Positions 54,152 through 63,967 of a stretch of 64,000 nt of DNA are shown here, piece after piece. Under the pieces are notes generated by a model. The model did not search any database, was not told where the DNA came from, and saw only the letters and a program-made list of their open reading frames with translations. The first letter of the stretch is position 1, and every line of letters starts with the position of its first letter. The DNA is from Aestuariivirga sp. (GTDB lineage Bacteria; Pseudomonadota; Alphaproteobacteria; Rhizobiales; Aestuariivirgaceae), in the NCBI RefSeq assembly GCF_020252395.1, contig NZ_JADCDB010000001.1:62001-126000 (forward strand), written 5' to 3'. A program made the translations under genes and the position numbers.

Positions 54152-55318
54152 ATGCATGAGGCAGGGCCACCCGCGGACGATCTGCGGGTGGCTCTTTTCA
54201 CGGGCAACTACAACTACATCAAGGACGGCGTCGCGCTGACGCTCAACCGCCTCGTGGCGTTTCTCGAAAAGCGCGGCGTGCCGGTGCTGGTCTTTGCGCC
54301 AGTGGCGGAGCGGCCTGCCTTCGAGCCGGTGGGCGAGCTGGTGCCCGTGCCCTCCTTCGCCATCCCGACGCGCAAGGAATACCGCATCGCCACCGGCCTG
54401 CCGGAAGCGCAACGCAAGCGGCTCGAAGCTTTCGGGCCCACGCTGTTCCACATCGCGGTGCCGGACATCCTCGGCTACCAGGCGCTGAAGCTGGCGGAAA
54501 CGTGGAACGTGCCCGCCGTCGCTTCCTATCACACGCGCTACGACACCTATCTGCGCTTCTATGGCCTCGGCATGTTCGGGAAGCTGGGCCAGCGCTACAT
54601 GAGGAATTTCTACAACCGCGTGCGCCGGGTCTATCCGCCGTCGGAGTCGATGGCGGAGATCATCCGCAAGGAAGGCCAGTCGCGGCATGTGGAGGTATGG
54701 GCGCGGGGCGTGGACAGCGAGTTGTTCTCGCCCGGGAAGCGCGACATGGCGTGGCGGCGCGCGCTGGGCATTGCGGACGGCGAGGTGGCGATCAGCTTCG
54801 CCGGACGGCTGGTGAAGGAAAAGAACACCGCGATCTTCATGCGCGTGATGAACCTGCTCACCGAGCGGGGGCTTAAGATGAAGCCGCTGGTGATCGGCGA
54901 CGGTCCCGAAATGGCGGCGATGACGGCGGGGCTGAAGAACGGCGTGTTCGCGGGCTTCCTGCATGGGGAGGACCTGGCGCGGGCCTATGCCTCATCCGAC
55001 ATCTTCTTCTTTCCGTCGGAAAGCGAGACCTTTGGCAACGTGACGCTTGAAGCCATGGCGAGCGGGCTCACCGCCGTCAATGCCATTGCCAGCGGCAGCA
55101 ATTCGCTGGTGATCGAGGGCGAGACGGGACACCTTGTCAGTGCGCGCGACGAGCAGGGGCTGGCGGCGAAGCTCGAGATGCTGGTGAAGGATGAGGCCTT
55201 GCGCCGGCGCATGGGGGCGGCGGCGCGGGCGCGCGCGCTCACCTTCAGCTGGGACGCGATATTGTCGGGCCTGCTCGACAGCTATCGCACGGTCCTGCGC
55301 GAAGCCCATGGCCGCTGA
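54152..55318 (+). CDS. Glycosyltransferase family 4 (GDP-mannose-type)
   Basis: 388-aa GT-B retaining glycosyltransferase. The N-terminal acceptor domain has FTGNYNYIKDGVALTLNRLV; the donor domain has ISFAGRLVKEKNT and the E-x7-E motif PSESETFGNVTLEAMASGL. It resembles alpha-mannosyltransferases such as MgtA/PimB-type proteins, which act on membrane glycolipids. It starts 15 bp behind the GT-A gene and overlaps the next gene by 11 bp. Confidence 0.9.
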   Translation: MHEAGPPADDLRVALFTGNYNYIKDGVALTLNRLVAFLEKRGVPVLVFAPVAERPAFEPVGELVPVPSFAIPTRKEYRIATGLPEAQRKRLEAFGPTLFHIAVPDILGYQALKLAETWNVPAVASYHTRYDTYLRFYGLGMFGKLGQRYMRNFYNRVRRVYPPSESMAEIIRKEGQSRHVEVWARGVDSELFSPGKRDMAWRRALGIADGEVAISFAGRLVKEKNTAIFMRVMNLLTERGLKMKPLVIGDGPEMAAMTAGLKNGVFAGFLHGEDLARAYASSDIFFFPSESETFGNVTLEAMASGLTAVNAIASGSNSLVIEGETGHLVSARDEQGLAAKLEMLVKDEALRRRMGAAARARALTFSWDAILSGLLDSYRTVLREAHGR

Positions 55319-56318
55319 TCCGGCGATCTGGATCCTCTCGCGCGGGCGCAAGGGCGATCTCGACCAGATGCTGGCGCTCGCGAAGGCCATGGGCTGGCCG
55401 CATGAGGTGAAGACGCTGCGTTTCGCCGGGCCGGACATCCCCGTACTGTCGAATTTGCTGCTGAAAGAAAAGATGTCGCCGCCGTGGCCCGACCTCGTGC
55501 TCTGCGCCGAGGCTTCGCCCAGTGTGATTGCGCGCGGGATCAAGCGGCTGTCGCCCGGCACGCGCATCGTCTGCCTCGGCCGGCCGGCGGGCGCCCCGGG
55601 AAACTTCGATCTCATCCTCACCACCGCGCAGTACCGCATTCCGGCAGCGGCCAATCTGGTGGAACTCTCCATGCCGCTGACCGGGGTGGCAGAGGCCAGC
55701 GCCCGGAAGGGCGCCGGCCCGGTCGCTCTCGCCGTCGGCGGCCCTGCCTTTCCCGACCTTCTCGATGCGGCGGCGGCCGAAAGGCTTGCTGCGGACGCCC
55801 TGGCACATGCTGCGAAGAGAGGGCAGGTGCTCGATGTCGTCACCAGCCCCCGCACGCCGCCCGGGGCAATTGCCGTTCTCGAAAGAAGCATCGTCGCTCC
55901 GCACCGCCTGACCTTGTCCGGACACGGCACGAACCATTACAAGGACGCCCTTGCCGAAGCCTCCGAGATCATCGTGACCAGCGATTCCGTCTCCATGGTG
56001 GCGGATGCGCTGGCGAGCGGAAAGCCCGTCTCCATCTATCCGCTGCCACAGGCGCTCAATGCCAAATGGAAGCTGGGCAGCTGGCTCTACCGCAATTCGG
56101 TGGAGGCGCCCCAAGCGCTGATGGGGCCGGTGCGCTGGCTGTTCAACGCGGGCGTGATCGAGGTGGCGCCGGACCGGCGCAAGCTCTTCGCGCGCCTCGT
56201 GGCCGAGGGGCGAATCGGCTGGTTCGGAGAAGCCGTGCCGCCGCCGCAACCGGGCGCTGCGCGGCGCGACCTTGAAATTGCCGTGAAGTCGCTGCGTGAA
56301 TTGATGTCCAGACCCTAA
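55308..56318 (+). CDS. ELM1/DUF1022-like GT-B fold protein, intact paralogue
   Basis: 336-aa protein of the same family as the gene at 52002. N-terminus AIWILSRGRKGDLDQML; PPWPDLVLCAEASPSVIARG; TSDSVSMVADALASGKPVSI as the likely nucleotide-sugar site. ELM1-type proteins are predicted GT-B glycosyltransferases found with LPS and glycan genes; no reaction is established. ATG 55308 overlaps the GT4 gene by 11 bp; the track start at 55191 is inside that gene. It provides the reference showing that the other copy has lost its proper start. Confidence 0.85.
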   Translation: MAADPAIWILSRGRKGDLDQMLALAKAMGWPHEVKTLRFAGPDIPVLSNLLLKEKMSPPWPDLVLCAEASPSVIARGIKRLSPGTRIVCLGRPAGAPGNFDLILTTAQYRIPAAANLVELSMPLTGVAEASARKGAGPVALAVGGPAFPDLLDAAAAERLAADALAHAAKRGQVLDVVTSPRTPPGAIAVLERSIVAPHRLTLSGHGTNHYKDALAEASEIIVTSDSVSMVADALASGKPVSIYPLPQALNAKWKLGSWLYRNSVEAPQALMGPVRWLFNAGVIEVAPDRRKLFARLVAEGRIGWFGEAVPPPQPGAARRDLEIAVKSLRELMSRP

Positions 56319-56333
56319 CCCACCGAGTTTCAC

Positions 56334-58951
56334 ATGAACCATCGCACTCTCGGACAGCTTTCCGTCTCCGCCATGGACCCCGGCCGCCTCGCCGCGGCCT
56401 TTTCCAGGGGCGCGGTCTTGGGCGAGCGCTCCTGAACATCCTTGCCCACATAAAGCCCGGCAATGACGCGCCGGTTCTCCTCCTGCCGGGGCATGAGTTG
56501 AGCTACGGCGATCTTCACGAGAAGGTGGAGGCCGTTCGGCGGCGCTTGGGGCGCGCGCGGCGGCTCATCGCGCTGGAGGCCCAGGCTTCCCATGATTTTG
56601 CCGTCAGCTATCTCGCCGCGCTGAGGGGTGGCCATGCCGTGGCCCTGCTGCCGCCGGGCGATGCACCGGCGGCGGAGCGCTTCCGCGGCGACTTCCGCCC
56701 GTCACTCTCATGTGGCGTTGCCGATGGCCGCTGGCGCATATCGGAACATGCGGATGCGCCTGGCGCCGGCCTGCACCCCGACCTCGCCGTGATGCTTGCC
56801 ACCTCCGGCTCCGAGGGCCGGCCCCGCTGGGTGAGGCTGTCACGCGCCAACATCGCCGCCAATGCGGCGAGCATCGCCGGCTATCTCGGCCTCACCGCGG
56901 CGGACCGCGTGCCGCAGACCCTGCCCTTTCACTATTCCTACGGGCTCTCGGTGTTGAATTCCCACCTGGCGGCGGGGGCCAGCATGGCCTTTTGCGGCCA
57001 AAGCGTGGTCGATCCAGGTTTCCTGGAGGGCGCGGCCAGGAGCGGCTGCACCGGCCTTTCGGGTGTGCCTTTCACTTATGAACTTCTCGAGCGCATCGGC
57101 TTCCGGAACAGGCTGTGGCCAAAACTCCGCTACATGACGGTTGCCGGAGGCCGGCTTCCGCCGGAACTGGTGAGACTCTATGCCCAGCGGCTGCAGGCCC
57201 ATGGCGGGCAATTCTTCGTCATGTATGGCCAGACGGAAGCGACCGCCCGCATGGCCTACCTGCCACCCGAGCAAGCGGCGGACCAACCGGACTGTATCGG
57301 TATCGCCATTCCCGGCGGAAAACTCCGCATCGATGCGCCGCGCGGCGAAGAAGGCGAACTCTTCTACCGCGGCCCCAATGTGATGATGGGCTATGCCGCC
57401 ACCCGCGCCGACCTGGCGCGCGGAGCCGAACTCGAGGAACTCGCCACGGGCGACCTTGCGGTGATGACGGAAACGGGTCTCATCCGGCTTGCCGGGCGGG
57501 CCGCGCGCTTCTCCAAGATCGCCGGCCTGCGCATCGGGCATGAGGCCATCGAATGGTCGCTGCGCTCACGCGGCATCGCCTGTGCGGTGACCGGCGATGA
57601 CGCGGCGATCACCGTTCATGCGGAAGCAACGGAGGCCGACGTGGCGCGGCTGGCGGCGGAGGCTGCCGCGCTTCCGCAACGCTGCATCCGGGTGGAGCGC
57701 CATGACGCATTGCCGCGGCTCCCGTCCGGCAAGATCGATTATCGCGTGCTGGCTGCCCCTGCCCCGGCCGCTGCCACCGCGCCGCCGCGCAACCTGCTCC
57801 AGGATTTCCGCGCCAGCTTCTACCCGCGCGCCGCCGGGCCGCAGGACAGTTTCGAGAGTCTCGAGGGCGACTCGCTCGCCTATGCGCAGGTGTCGCTCGC
57901 CGTTGAGGCGCGGCTCGGCCGCTTGCCCCAAGGCTGGGAGACGATACCTATTGCGCGGCTGGAGAAGATGGCTGGGAGCGAAACGAAGCCGCGGACCAGC
58001 CGGTTCGGCAGGATCGAGAGTCACATTGCGCTCCGCGCCGCGGCCATTCTTCTCATCGTGCTGCATCACGCCAGCGGCTGGCCCATTCCCGGCGGCGCCA
58101 TGACGCTGATGATGCTGGTGGGCTATGGCTTCGCGCGCTTCCACCGCGACGCGCTGTTCGCCGGGCGCGTCTGCGCCATCCTGAAGCCGATGCTGCGCAA
58201 CCTGCTCCCCTATCTGGTGGTGGTCGCCGGCTTTGCGCTGGCGTGGCAGAAGATTCCGTGGGCCTCGGTGTTCCTCGCCGGCAACCTGGGGCTGGCCGAT
58301 CCCGCGAAGGGCAGCATGCTGCCCTATCAATACTGGTTCGTGGAGGCCTATGCGCAGCTCTGCCTGCTGACCGCGTTCGCCTTCTGCTTTGGCGGCGTGC
58401 GGCGGGCCGTAGCAGCACGGCCCTTCGCCACTGCCTTCATCGCCATGATCGCGGCCTTCGGCCTGCGTTATGGCGTGCCGCTGATCTATGACGTCGGCAA
58501 CCGCAAGATCTTCCTGCTCAGCTATGTGCTGTGGCTGCCGCTGCTCGGCTGGGCCGCCTATTTTGCGAGGCGGACATCGCAGAAGCTGCTGCTGCTCTTC
58601 GCCCTCACGCTGATCTGCCCGGCGGCGGCCTACCTCGGCGGTAACTGGACAGGCGCCTGGGTGATGAACCTGATCCAGCTGCCGGCGATGGCGGCCTTGC
58701 TGTTCCTGCCGGCGATCCGCCTGCCGCGGCCGATGCTGCCGGGCGTGATGCTGGTCGCAGCATCGAGCTATCACATCTACCTTTTCCACCAGGTGATCCC
58801 CGAGCTTCTGCAGCTGCAGAGCTATGGCGCGTGGGGCATCGCCGCCACGGTTGCCATCGGCCTCATCACCGGCATCGCGGCCGCCACGCTGCAGCGGCTG
58901 GCGCTGGCAGGCCTCAGCCGCAAGGCGGAACTGGCGGCGCGCGAGGCTTAA
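56334..58951 (+). CDS. Adenylation-carrier-membrane acyltransferase fusion, frameshift near the 5' end
   Basis: The track ORF (56498, TTG start, 817 aa) has three parts. To about 425: an AMP-forming adenylation domain (ATSGSEGRPRWVRLSRANI, MYGQTEATARM, ATGDLAVM, RFSKIAGLRI, LPSGKIDYRVL). About 430-490: a carrier-like segment with FESLEGDSLAYAQVSLAVE, the Ser being a candidate phosphopantetheine site. About 505-817: acyltransferase-3-type membrane domain (RAAAILLIVLHHASGWPIPG, later SSYHIYLFHQV). The adenylation N-terminus lies upstream: 56334 ATG encodes MNHRTLGQLSVSAMDPG and GAVLGER, stops at 56435, and the -1 frame continues LLNILAHIKPGNDAPVLLL into the ORF. Loss of one C near 56429 explains this. 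It would load an acyl group and pass it to a glycan. Confidence 0.82.
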
Positions 58952-60417
58952 GCCCCGACGAAATCGGCCAGCGCCCTCTCGGTGCCCCTCGCCCAGATGC
59001 CGGCGAGGCTCCGGGCGAAGGCCTCGCGGAAGATTTCCGACTGGCCCACATCGCCATAGACATCATCCATCGACAGCCATGCAAGCGGATCAGCCTTGGC
59101 CCTCGCCGCAAGCGCCGTCAGGCGCGGCCAGATCGGGTCACCCGCGGTTATGTCCCTGCCCGTCTCCGTCTTGCCGAAGCAATGGCGGCACCACAGCGCG
59201 GATTCGAAGGCGAGCGATGAGACGGAGCCTCCCGCTTTCAGCCGGTCGCGCGCCACGGGCACGATGAACTTGGGCTGGCGGTTGGAACCGTCGAAGGCAA
59301 GGCGCGGAATGGTGTCGCCGATCTTCGGGTTGGAGAAGCGGCGATGGATGAGGCGGTAATAATCATCCAGCACCACGCCGGGCACCGGCGGCACGGTGGG
59401 CATGATCTCGTCGCGCTCGATCTTGGCAAAGAAGGCGGCCACCAGCGGATGGTTCATCGCATCATGCACGAAATGCACGTCGAGCAGGCTGGCCGGATAG
59501 GCGATCGCGGCGTGGCCGCCGTTGAGGATGCGGATCTTCATGAACTCGAAGGGCGTGACATCGGGCACGAACTGCACGCCTGCGGCCTCGAGCTCAGGCC
59601 TGCCATTGCAGAACGTGTCTTCCAGCACCCACTGGATGAACTCCTCGCAATAGACCGGCCAATTGTCCTCGATGCCGAAATCCTGCGCGCAGAGCTTGCG
59701 CTCACGGCCGGTCGTGGCCGGCGTGATGCGATCCACCATGCCGTTTGGAAAGGCGGCAGTGGCGGCGATCCAGTCAGCCAGGCCCTTGTCCCACAGCCGC
59801 GCGACACCGGCGACGGCATTGCGCGCCACCACGCCATTGTGGGGGATGTTGTCGCAGGACATGACGGTGAAGGGCTTCGTGCCAGCCTCGCGCCGCTTCT
59901 TGAGCCCCAGAGCGATGAGGCCGAAGACCGTCTGCGGATCGTCCGGGTTCCTGCCATCCTGCGCGATCTCCTCGAAGTCCGGATTGAACTGGCCGGTGGC
60001 GGGATCGATGAAATAGCCGCCCTCGGTGACGGTGATGGAAACGATGCGGATTGCCGGGTCGGCAAGCTGGAGCACGATGGCGGCGCGGTCCTCGGGCGGG
60101 ACCATTCCGAGCATGGCGCCCGTCACGCGGGCGCGGCTGACATTGGCCTCCTGCTCGACCACCGTTGTGAGCCAATCCTGCGGCTTCAGCGCGTCATACA
60201 TGACGCGGTCTGCGGGTCTGACGCCGGTGCCGATGATGCCCCAATCGCGGCTCTTGCCCATGTTGAACAGCGTGTCGAGATAGACCGCCTGGTGGGCACG
60301 GTGAAAATTGCCGAGGCCGAAATGCAGGATGCCCGGCTTCAGGTCAAAGGCCCGATAAGCCGGCACGGCGATGCCGGGCTTCAGGCTCGCGAGGGTGGCA
60401 CGGGAAAGCGTCGTCAT
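58948..60417 (-). CDS. mtlK: Mannitol 2-dehydrogenase
   Basis: 489-aa polyol dehydrogenase of the mannitol/mannonate long-chain family. N-terminal Rossmann motif GILHFGLGNFHRAHQAVYLD; catalytic lysine block KIRILNGGHAAIAYPASL; family blocks CDNIPHNGVVARNA and DRITPATT. It oxidises mannitol to fructose with NAD+. As in other alphaproteobacteria it is the last gene of the smo operon, 33 bp behind smoS. Its stop overlaps that of the converging acyltransferase fusion (shared TTAA). Confidence 0.93.
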   Translation of the reverse strand: MTTLSRATLASLKPGIAVPAYRAFDLKPGILHFGLGNFHRAHQAVYLDTLFNMGKSRDWGIIGTGVRPADRVMYDALKPQDWLTTVVEQEANVSRARVTGAMLGMVPPEDRAAIVLQLADPAIRIVSITVTEGGYFIDPATGQFNPDFEEIAQDGRNPDDPQTVFGLIALGLKKRREAGTKPFTVMSCDNIPHNGVVARNAVAGVARLWDKGLADWIAATAAFPNGMVDRITPATTGRERKLCAQDFGIEDNWPVYCEEFIQWVLEDTFCNGRPELEAAGVQFVPDVTPFEFMKIRILNGGHAAIAYPASLLDVHFVHDAMNHPLVAAFFAKIERDEIMPTVPPVPGVVLDDYYRLIHRRFSNPKIGDTIPRLAFDGSNRQPKFIVPVARDRLKAGGSVSSLAFESALWCRHCFGKTETGRDITAGDPIWPRLTALAARAKADPLAWLSMDDVYGDVGQSEIFREAFARSLAGIWARGTERALADFVGA

Positions 60418-60450
60418 GTCAGGCAGTCTCTTTCTGTTCCGGGGGAGCCG

Positions 60451-61221
60451 TCAGCTCATCCACTGGCCGCCGTCGACGTTGTAGGTCTGGGCCACCACGT
60501 AATCGCTCTCGGACGACGCGAGAAAGATGGCGCAGCCCACATGATCCTCGGGTCTGCCCATGCGGCCGAAGGGAACGCCCTCGCCGACGAGGCGCTTCTT
60601 CTCGCCCAGCGGACGATTTTCATATTTGGCGAAGAGGCCGTCGACATGCTCCCACATCGGCGTGTCGACCACGCCGGGCGCTATGCCATTGACGTTGATC
60701 TTGTGCGCAATGAGCGCCAGGCCCGCCGACTGGGTGATGGAGATGACGGCGGCTTTCGACGCGCAATAGACGGCAACGAGCGCCTCGCCGCGGCGGCCGG
60801 CCTGCGAGGCGAAATTGATGATCTTGCCGCCCCGGCCGCGGCGCTTCATGCTCTCCGCCGCCTCCTGCAGCATGAAGATCAGACCCTTGACGTTCACGCC
60901 GAAGACGAAGTCATAGCTCTTTTCGGTGATCTCGCCCCAGGGCGCCATGTCGAAGACGGCAGCATTGTTGACGAGGATGTCGATGCCGCCCATCCGCGTC
61001 CCGCATTCGGCGACGCAGGCCTTGATCTCGTCCAGCTTGGTGACGTTCAGCGCATAGGCGAAGGCGCCGTTTCCGATCTTCTGCGCCAATGCATCGGCCT
61101 CCGCGAAATTGAGGTCGGCCACGCAGACGCGCGCGCCCTCCTTCGCATAGCCTGCGGCAATAGCCGCACCGATGCCACGCGCACCGCCGGTGATGATTGC
61201 CGTTTTTCCCTGAAGACGCAT
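60451..61221 (-). CDS. smoS: Sorbitol dehydrogenase SmoS
   Basis: 256-aa short-chain dehydrogenase that oxidises sorbitol to fructose, and often galactitol. NAD motif TGGARGIGAAIAAGYAKEG with CVADLN, NNAAVFD, catalytic FASQAGRRGE and YCASKAAVIS. It matches the SmoS/PolS proteins in length and operon position. The start ATG overlaps the smoK stop by one base. Confidence 0.93.
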   Translation of the reverse strand: MRLQGKTAIITGGARGIGAAIAAGYAKEGARVCVADLNFAEADALAQKIGNGAFAYALNVTKLDEIKACVAECGTRMGGIDILVNNAAVFDMAPWGEITEKSYDFVFGVNVKGLIFMLQEAAESMKRRGRGGKIINFASQAGRRGEALVAVYCASKAAVISITQSAGLALIAHKINVNGIAPGVVDTPMWEHVDGLFAKYENRPLGEKKRLVGEGVPFGRMGRPEDHVGCAIFLASSESDYVVAQTYNVDGGQWMS

Positions 61222-62222
61222 CAGACCTGAACCTTTCCCTGGGTATCGAAACGATGGATACGGGCCTTCTCGAAGGCGAGCGACACGGCCTCGCCGGGCT
61301 TGCCCAGGTTGTCACCCGGCGCGCGCACCGTGAGGCGGCCCGCCTCGCCCGCATCGACATGAAGAAAAGAGTCGGAGCCGAGGTGCTCGGTGAGCACGAT
61401 GGCGCCGCGTGCATCGCCACCCTCGCTGACGATGGCGATATGTTCCGGCCGGATACCGACCGTCGCGGCCTTGTACTTCGTGGCGAAGGGGCCGGAGATG
61501 AGGTTCATCTTCGGCGACCCGATGAAGCCCGCAACGAAGACCGAATTCGGCTTGTGATAAAGATCTAGCGGCGAGCCCACTTGCTCGATCACGCCCTTGT
61601 TCAGCACCACGATGCGGTCAGCCATGGTCATGGCCTCCACCTGGTCATGCGTCACGTAGATCATGGTGGCGTCGAGCTGCTGGTGCAGCTGCATGATCTC
61701 GACGCGCATGTTGACGCGGAGCGCAGCATCGAGGTTCGACAGCGGCTCATCGAACAGGAAGCACTTGGGCTGGCGCACGATGGCGCGGCCGATGGCCACA
61801 CGCTGGCGCTGGCCGCCCGAGAGCTGGCGGGGCTTGCGCTCAAGATAATCGGTCAGGTTCAGCGTCGCGGCGGCCCTGGCCACCTTGGCGTCGATCTGCT
61901 CCTTGGGTTCTCCCGCCATCTTGAGGCCGAAGGCGATGTTGTTCCGCACACTCATGTGCGGATAGAGCGCATAGGATTGGAACACCATGGCGAGCCCGCG
62001 CTTGGCGGGAGGAACGCCGGTCACGTCTTCGCCATCGATGAGGATCTGGCCGCCGGTCAGGTCCTCCAGCCCTGCGATAAGGCGGAGCAATGTCGACTTG
62101 CCGCAGCCCGAGGGGCCGACGAAGACGATGAACTCGCCATGTTCGATTTCGAGATCCGCACCCGGGATGATGACGGTATCGCCGAAGGTCTTGCGGACGT
62201 GCTTAAGCGAAATTCCGCCCAT
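61221..62222 (-). CDS. smoK: Polyol ABC transporter ATP-binding protein SmoK
   Basis: 333-aa MalK/UgpC-type ATPase. Walker [19 protein letters not shown], signature [17 protein letters not shown], Walker [14 protein letters not shown], then the C-terminal regulatory OB domain ([21 protein letters not shown]). It powers sorbitol/mannitol import with SmoF and SmoG. One base separates it from smoG. Confidence 0.94.
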   Translation of the reverse strand: MGGISLKHVRKTFGDTVIIPGADLEIEHGEFIVFVGPSGCGKSTLLRLIAGLEDLTGGQILIDGEDVTGVPPAKRGLAMVFQSYALYPHMSVRNNIAFGLKMAGEPKEQIDAKVARAAATLNLTDYLERKPRQLSGGQRQRVAIGRAIVRQPKCFLFDEPLSNLDAALRVNMRVEIMQLHQQLDATMIYVTHDQVEAMTMADRIVVLNKGVIEQVGSPLDLYHKPNSVFVAGFIGSPKMNLISGPFATKYKAATVGIRPEHIAIVSEGGDARGAIVLTEHLGSDSFLHVDAGEAGRLTVRAPGDNLGKPGEAVSLAFEKARIHRFDTQGKVQV

Positions 62223-62223
62223 G

Positions 62224-63054
62224 TTACTTCACTGCTCCGAAGGTGAGGCCGCGGACGAGCTGCTTCTGGGCGAACCAGCCAAGGACGAGGATGGGGGCGA
62301 TAGCCATGGTGGAGGCGGCGGAGAGCTTGGCCCAGAACAGGCCTTCCGGGCTCGAATAAGACGCGATGAACTGCGTCAACGGCGCTGCATCCTTGGTGGT
62401 CAGCGTCAGCGTCCAGAAGGATTCGTTCCACGCCAGGATGATGTTGAGGAGCACTGTAGAGGCAATGCCGGGCACCGCCATGGGGGCCAGCACATAGATC
62501 AGCTCCTTGCCGATCGATGCCCCATCCATGCGTGATGCCTCGAGGATCTCGCCCGGGATTTCCTTGAAGTAGGTGTAGAGCATCCAGATAATGATCGGCA
62601 GGTTGAGCAGCGTCAGCACGAGGATGATGCCGATGTGGCTATCGAGAAGCTTCAGGTCGCGGAAGATCAGATAGAGCGGGATCAGCGCGCCAACCGGCGG
62701 CATCATCTTGGTGGAGAGCATCCACATCAGCAGGTCCTTGGTGCGTTTGCCCGGCGCGAAGGCCATGGCCCAGGCGGCTGGGATGGCGATGAGAAGCGCC
62801 AGCAGCGTGGAGCCAAGGGCGAGGTAGACCGAGTTCATCGCGAATTTTATGTAGTCCGAGCGCTCCTGCACGATGGCATAGTTTTCGAGCGTCCAGTCGA
62901 AGAACAGGAAAGTGGGCGGGATTGATACCGCCTCGCCTTCGGTCTTGAAGCTGGTGAGCACCGTCCACAACACGGGAAAGAAGATCACGAAGCCCAGGCC
63001 CCAGGCGAGGCCGGTGAAGATTACCTTGCGGCGGATGGGAACTGCGCGCGCCAT
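62224..63054 (-). CDS. smoG: Polyol ABC transporter permease SmoG
   Basis: 276-aa inner-membrane permease of the MalG type. EAA loop [20 protein letters not shown]; first span [20 protein letters not shown]; periplasmic loop and C-terminal [16 protein letters not shown] typical of MalG/SmoG. It lies 4 bp behind smoF. Confidence 0.94.
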   Translation of the reverse strand: MARAVPIRRKVIFTGLAWGLGFVIFFPVLWTVLTSFKTEGEAVSIPPTFLFFDWTLENYAIVQERSDYIKFAMNSVYLALGSTLLALLIAIPAAWAMAFAPGKRTKDLLMWMLSTKMMPPVGALIPLYLIFRDLKLLDSHIGIILVLTLLNLPIIIWMLYTYFKEIPGEILEASRMDGASIGKELIYVLAPMAVPGIASTVLLNIILAWNESFWTLTLTTKDAAPLTQFIASYSSPEGLFWAKLSAASTMAIAPILVLGWFAQKQLVRGLTFGAVK

Positions 63055-63058
63055 GTTC

Positions 63059-63967
63059 TCATGCCTCCAGGTTCTTGCCGATCATCCGCATCAGGAAGAA
63101 GGCAACGATGTTGGCGAGGATGACCGCGATGATGCCTCCTGCCGATGCTCCGCCGATGTCGTTGGAAATCAGGCCGTACTGATAGACGAGGAACGGCAGG
63201 TTGCCGGCGCGCCCGCCCGAGCCCGAGACATAGATTTCGGCGAAGACATTGAGAAGAAAGATCGTCTCGATGAGGATCACCACAGTAACGGGCCGCGCGA
63301 GGTGGGGAACAATCATGTACCAGAAGAAGGAGAACGGCGGCGTGCCGTCCATTTGGGCGGCTTCCTTCTGTTCCTCGTCGAAGCTCTGCAACGCGGTGAG
63401 AATGATGAGTGTTGCAAAAGGCAGCCACTGCCAGGACACCATGATGACGATGGCCGTCATCGGATAATGCGCAAACCAGTCGATGGCGCCCAGGCCCATC
63501 GACTTGGTGATCCAGGCGAGGAAGCCCTGCACCGGATGCATCATCATGTTCTTCCAGACCAGCGCACTCACCGTAGGCATGACGAAGAAGGGCGCGATCA
63601 CCATGAGGCGCACAAGATTGCGGCCATAGATCGCCTGGTCGAGCAGCAGGGCGAGAAGCGTGCCGCCCGCGACCGAGATCACCAGCACCCAAAAGACCAG
63701 CAGCAGCGAATTGCGCATGGCCTTGAAGAAGGCGGGGTCAGTGAGGAAGTAATAGTAATTGGTGGCGCCCGCGAGGCAGCGGTTGGCCTCGTCCATCAGC
63801 GCGCCCGGTGTCGTCAGCGAGCAGGCGGGATTGGGGTCGAGCAAATTGTAGCGGAGGAAGGAAAACCAGATGGTCATGGCGAGCGGCACGATCATCCAGA
63901 GGAACAGGGCAAGGACCGATGGTGCAACGGCGATCCTGCCGATCGAGCGAGTCTGCTGCGTTGCCAT
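63059..63967 (-). CDS. smoF: Polyol ABC transporter permease SmoF
   Basis: 302-aa inner-membrane permease of the MalF/UgpA type, about six spans. First span VLALFLWMIVPLAMTIWFSF; EAA loop EAAQMDGTPPFSFFWYMIVP. The first gene of the operon seen here; in related genomes the binding-protein gene smoE precedes it, and the remaining 33 bases to the right edge hold no recognisable part of it other than the gap. Confidence 0.93.
   Translation of the reverse strand: MATQQTRSIGRIAVAPSVLALFLWMIVPLAMTIWFSFLRYNLLDPNPACSLTTPGALMDEANRCLAGATNYYYFLTDPAFFKAMRNSLLLVFWVLVISVAGGTLLALLLDQAIYGRNLVRLMVIAPFFVMPTVSALVWKNMMMHPVQGFLAWITKSMGLGAIDWFAHYPMTAIVIMVSWQWLPFATLIILTALQSFDEEQKEAAQMDGTPPFSFFWYMIVPHLARPVTVVILIETIFLLNVFAEIYVSGSGGRAGNLPFLVYQYGLISNDIGGASAGGIIAVILANIVAFFLMRMIGKNLEA

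Noticed and set aside
59344-61230. Plus-strand ORF of 628 aa opposite mtlK and smoS
   Set aside because: Spans two convincing minus-strand genes in an antisense frame; composition typical of shadow ORFs.
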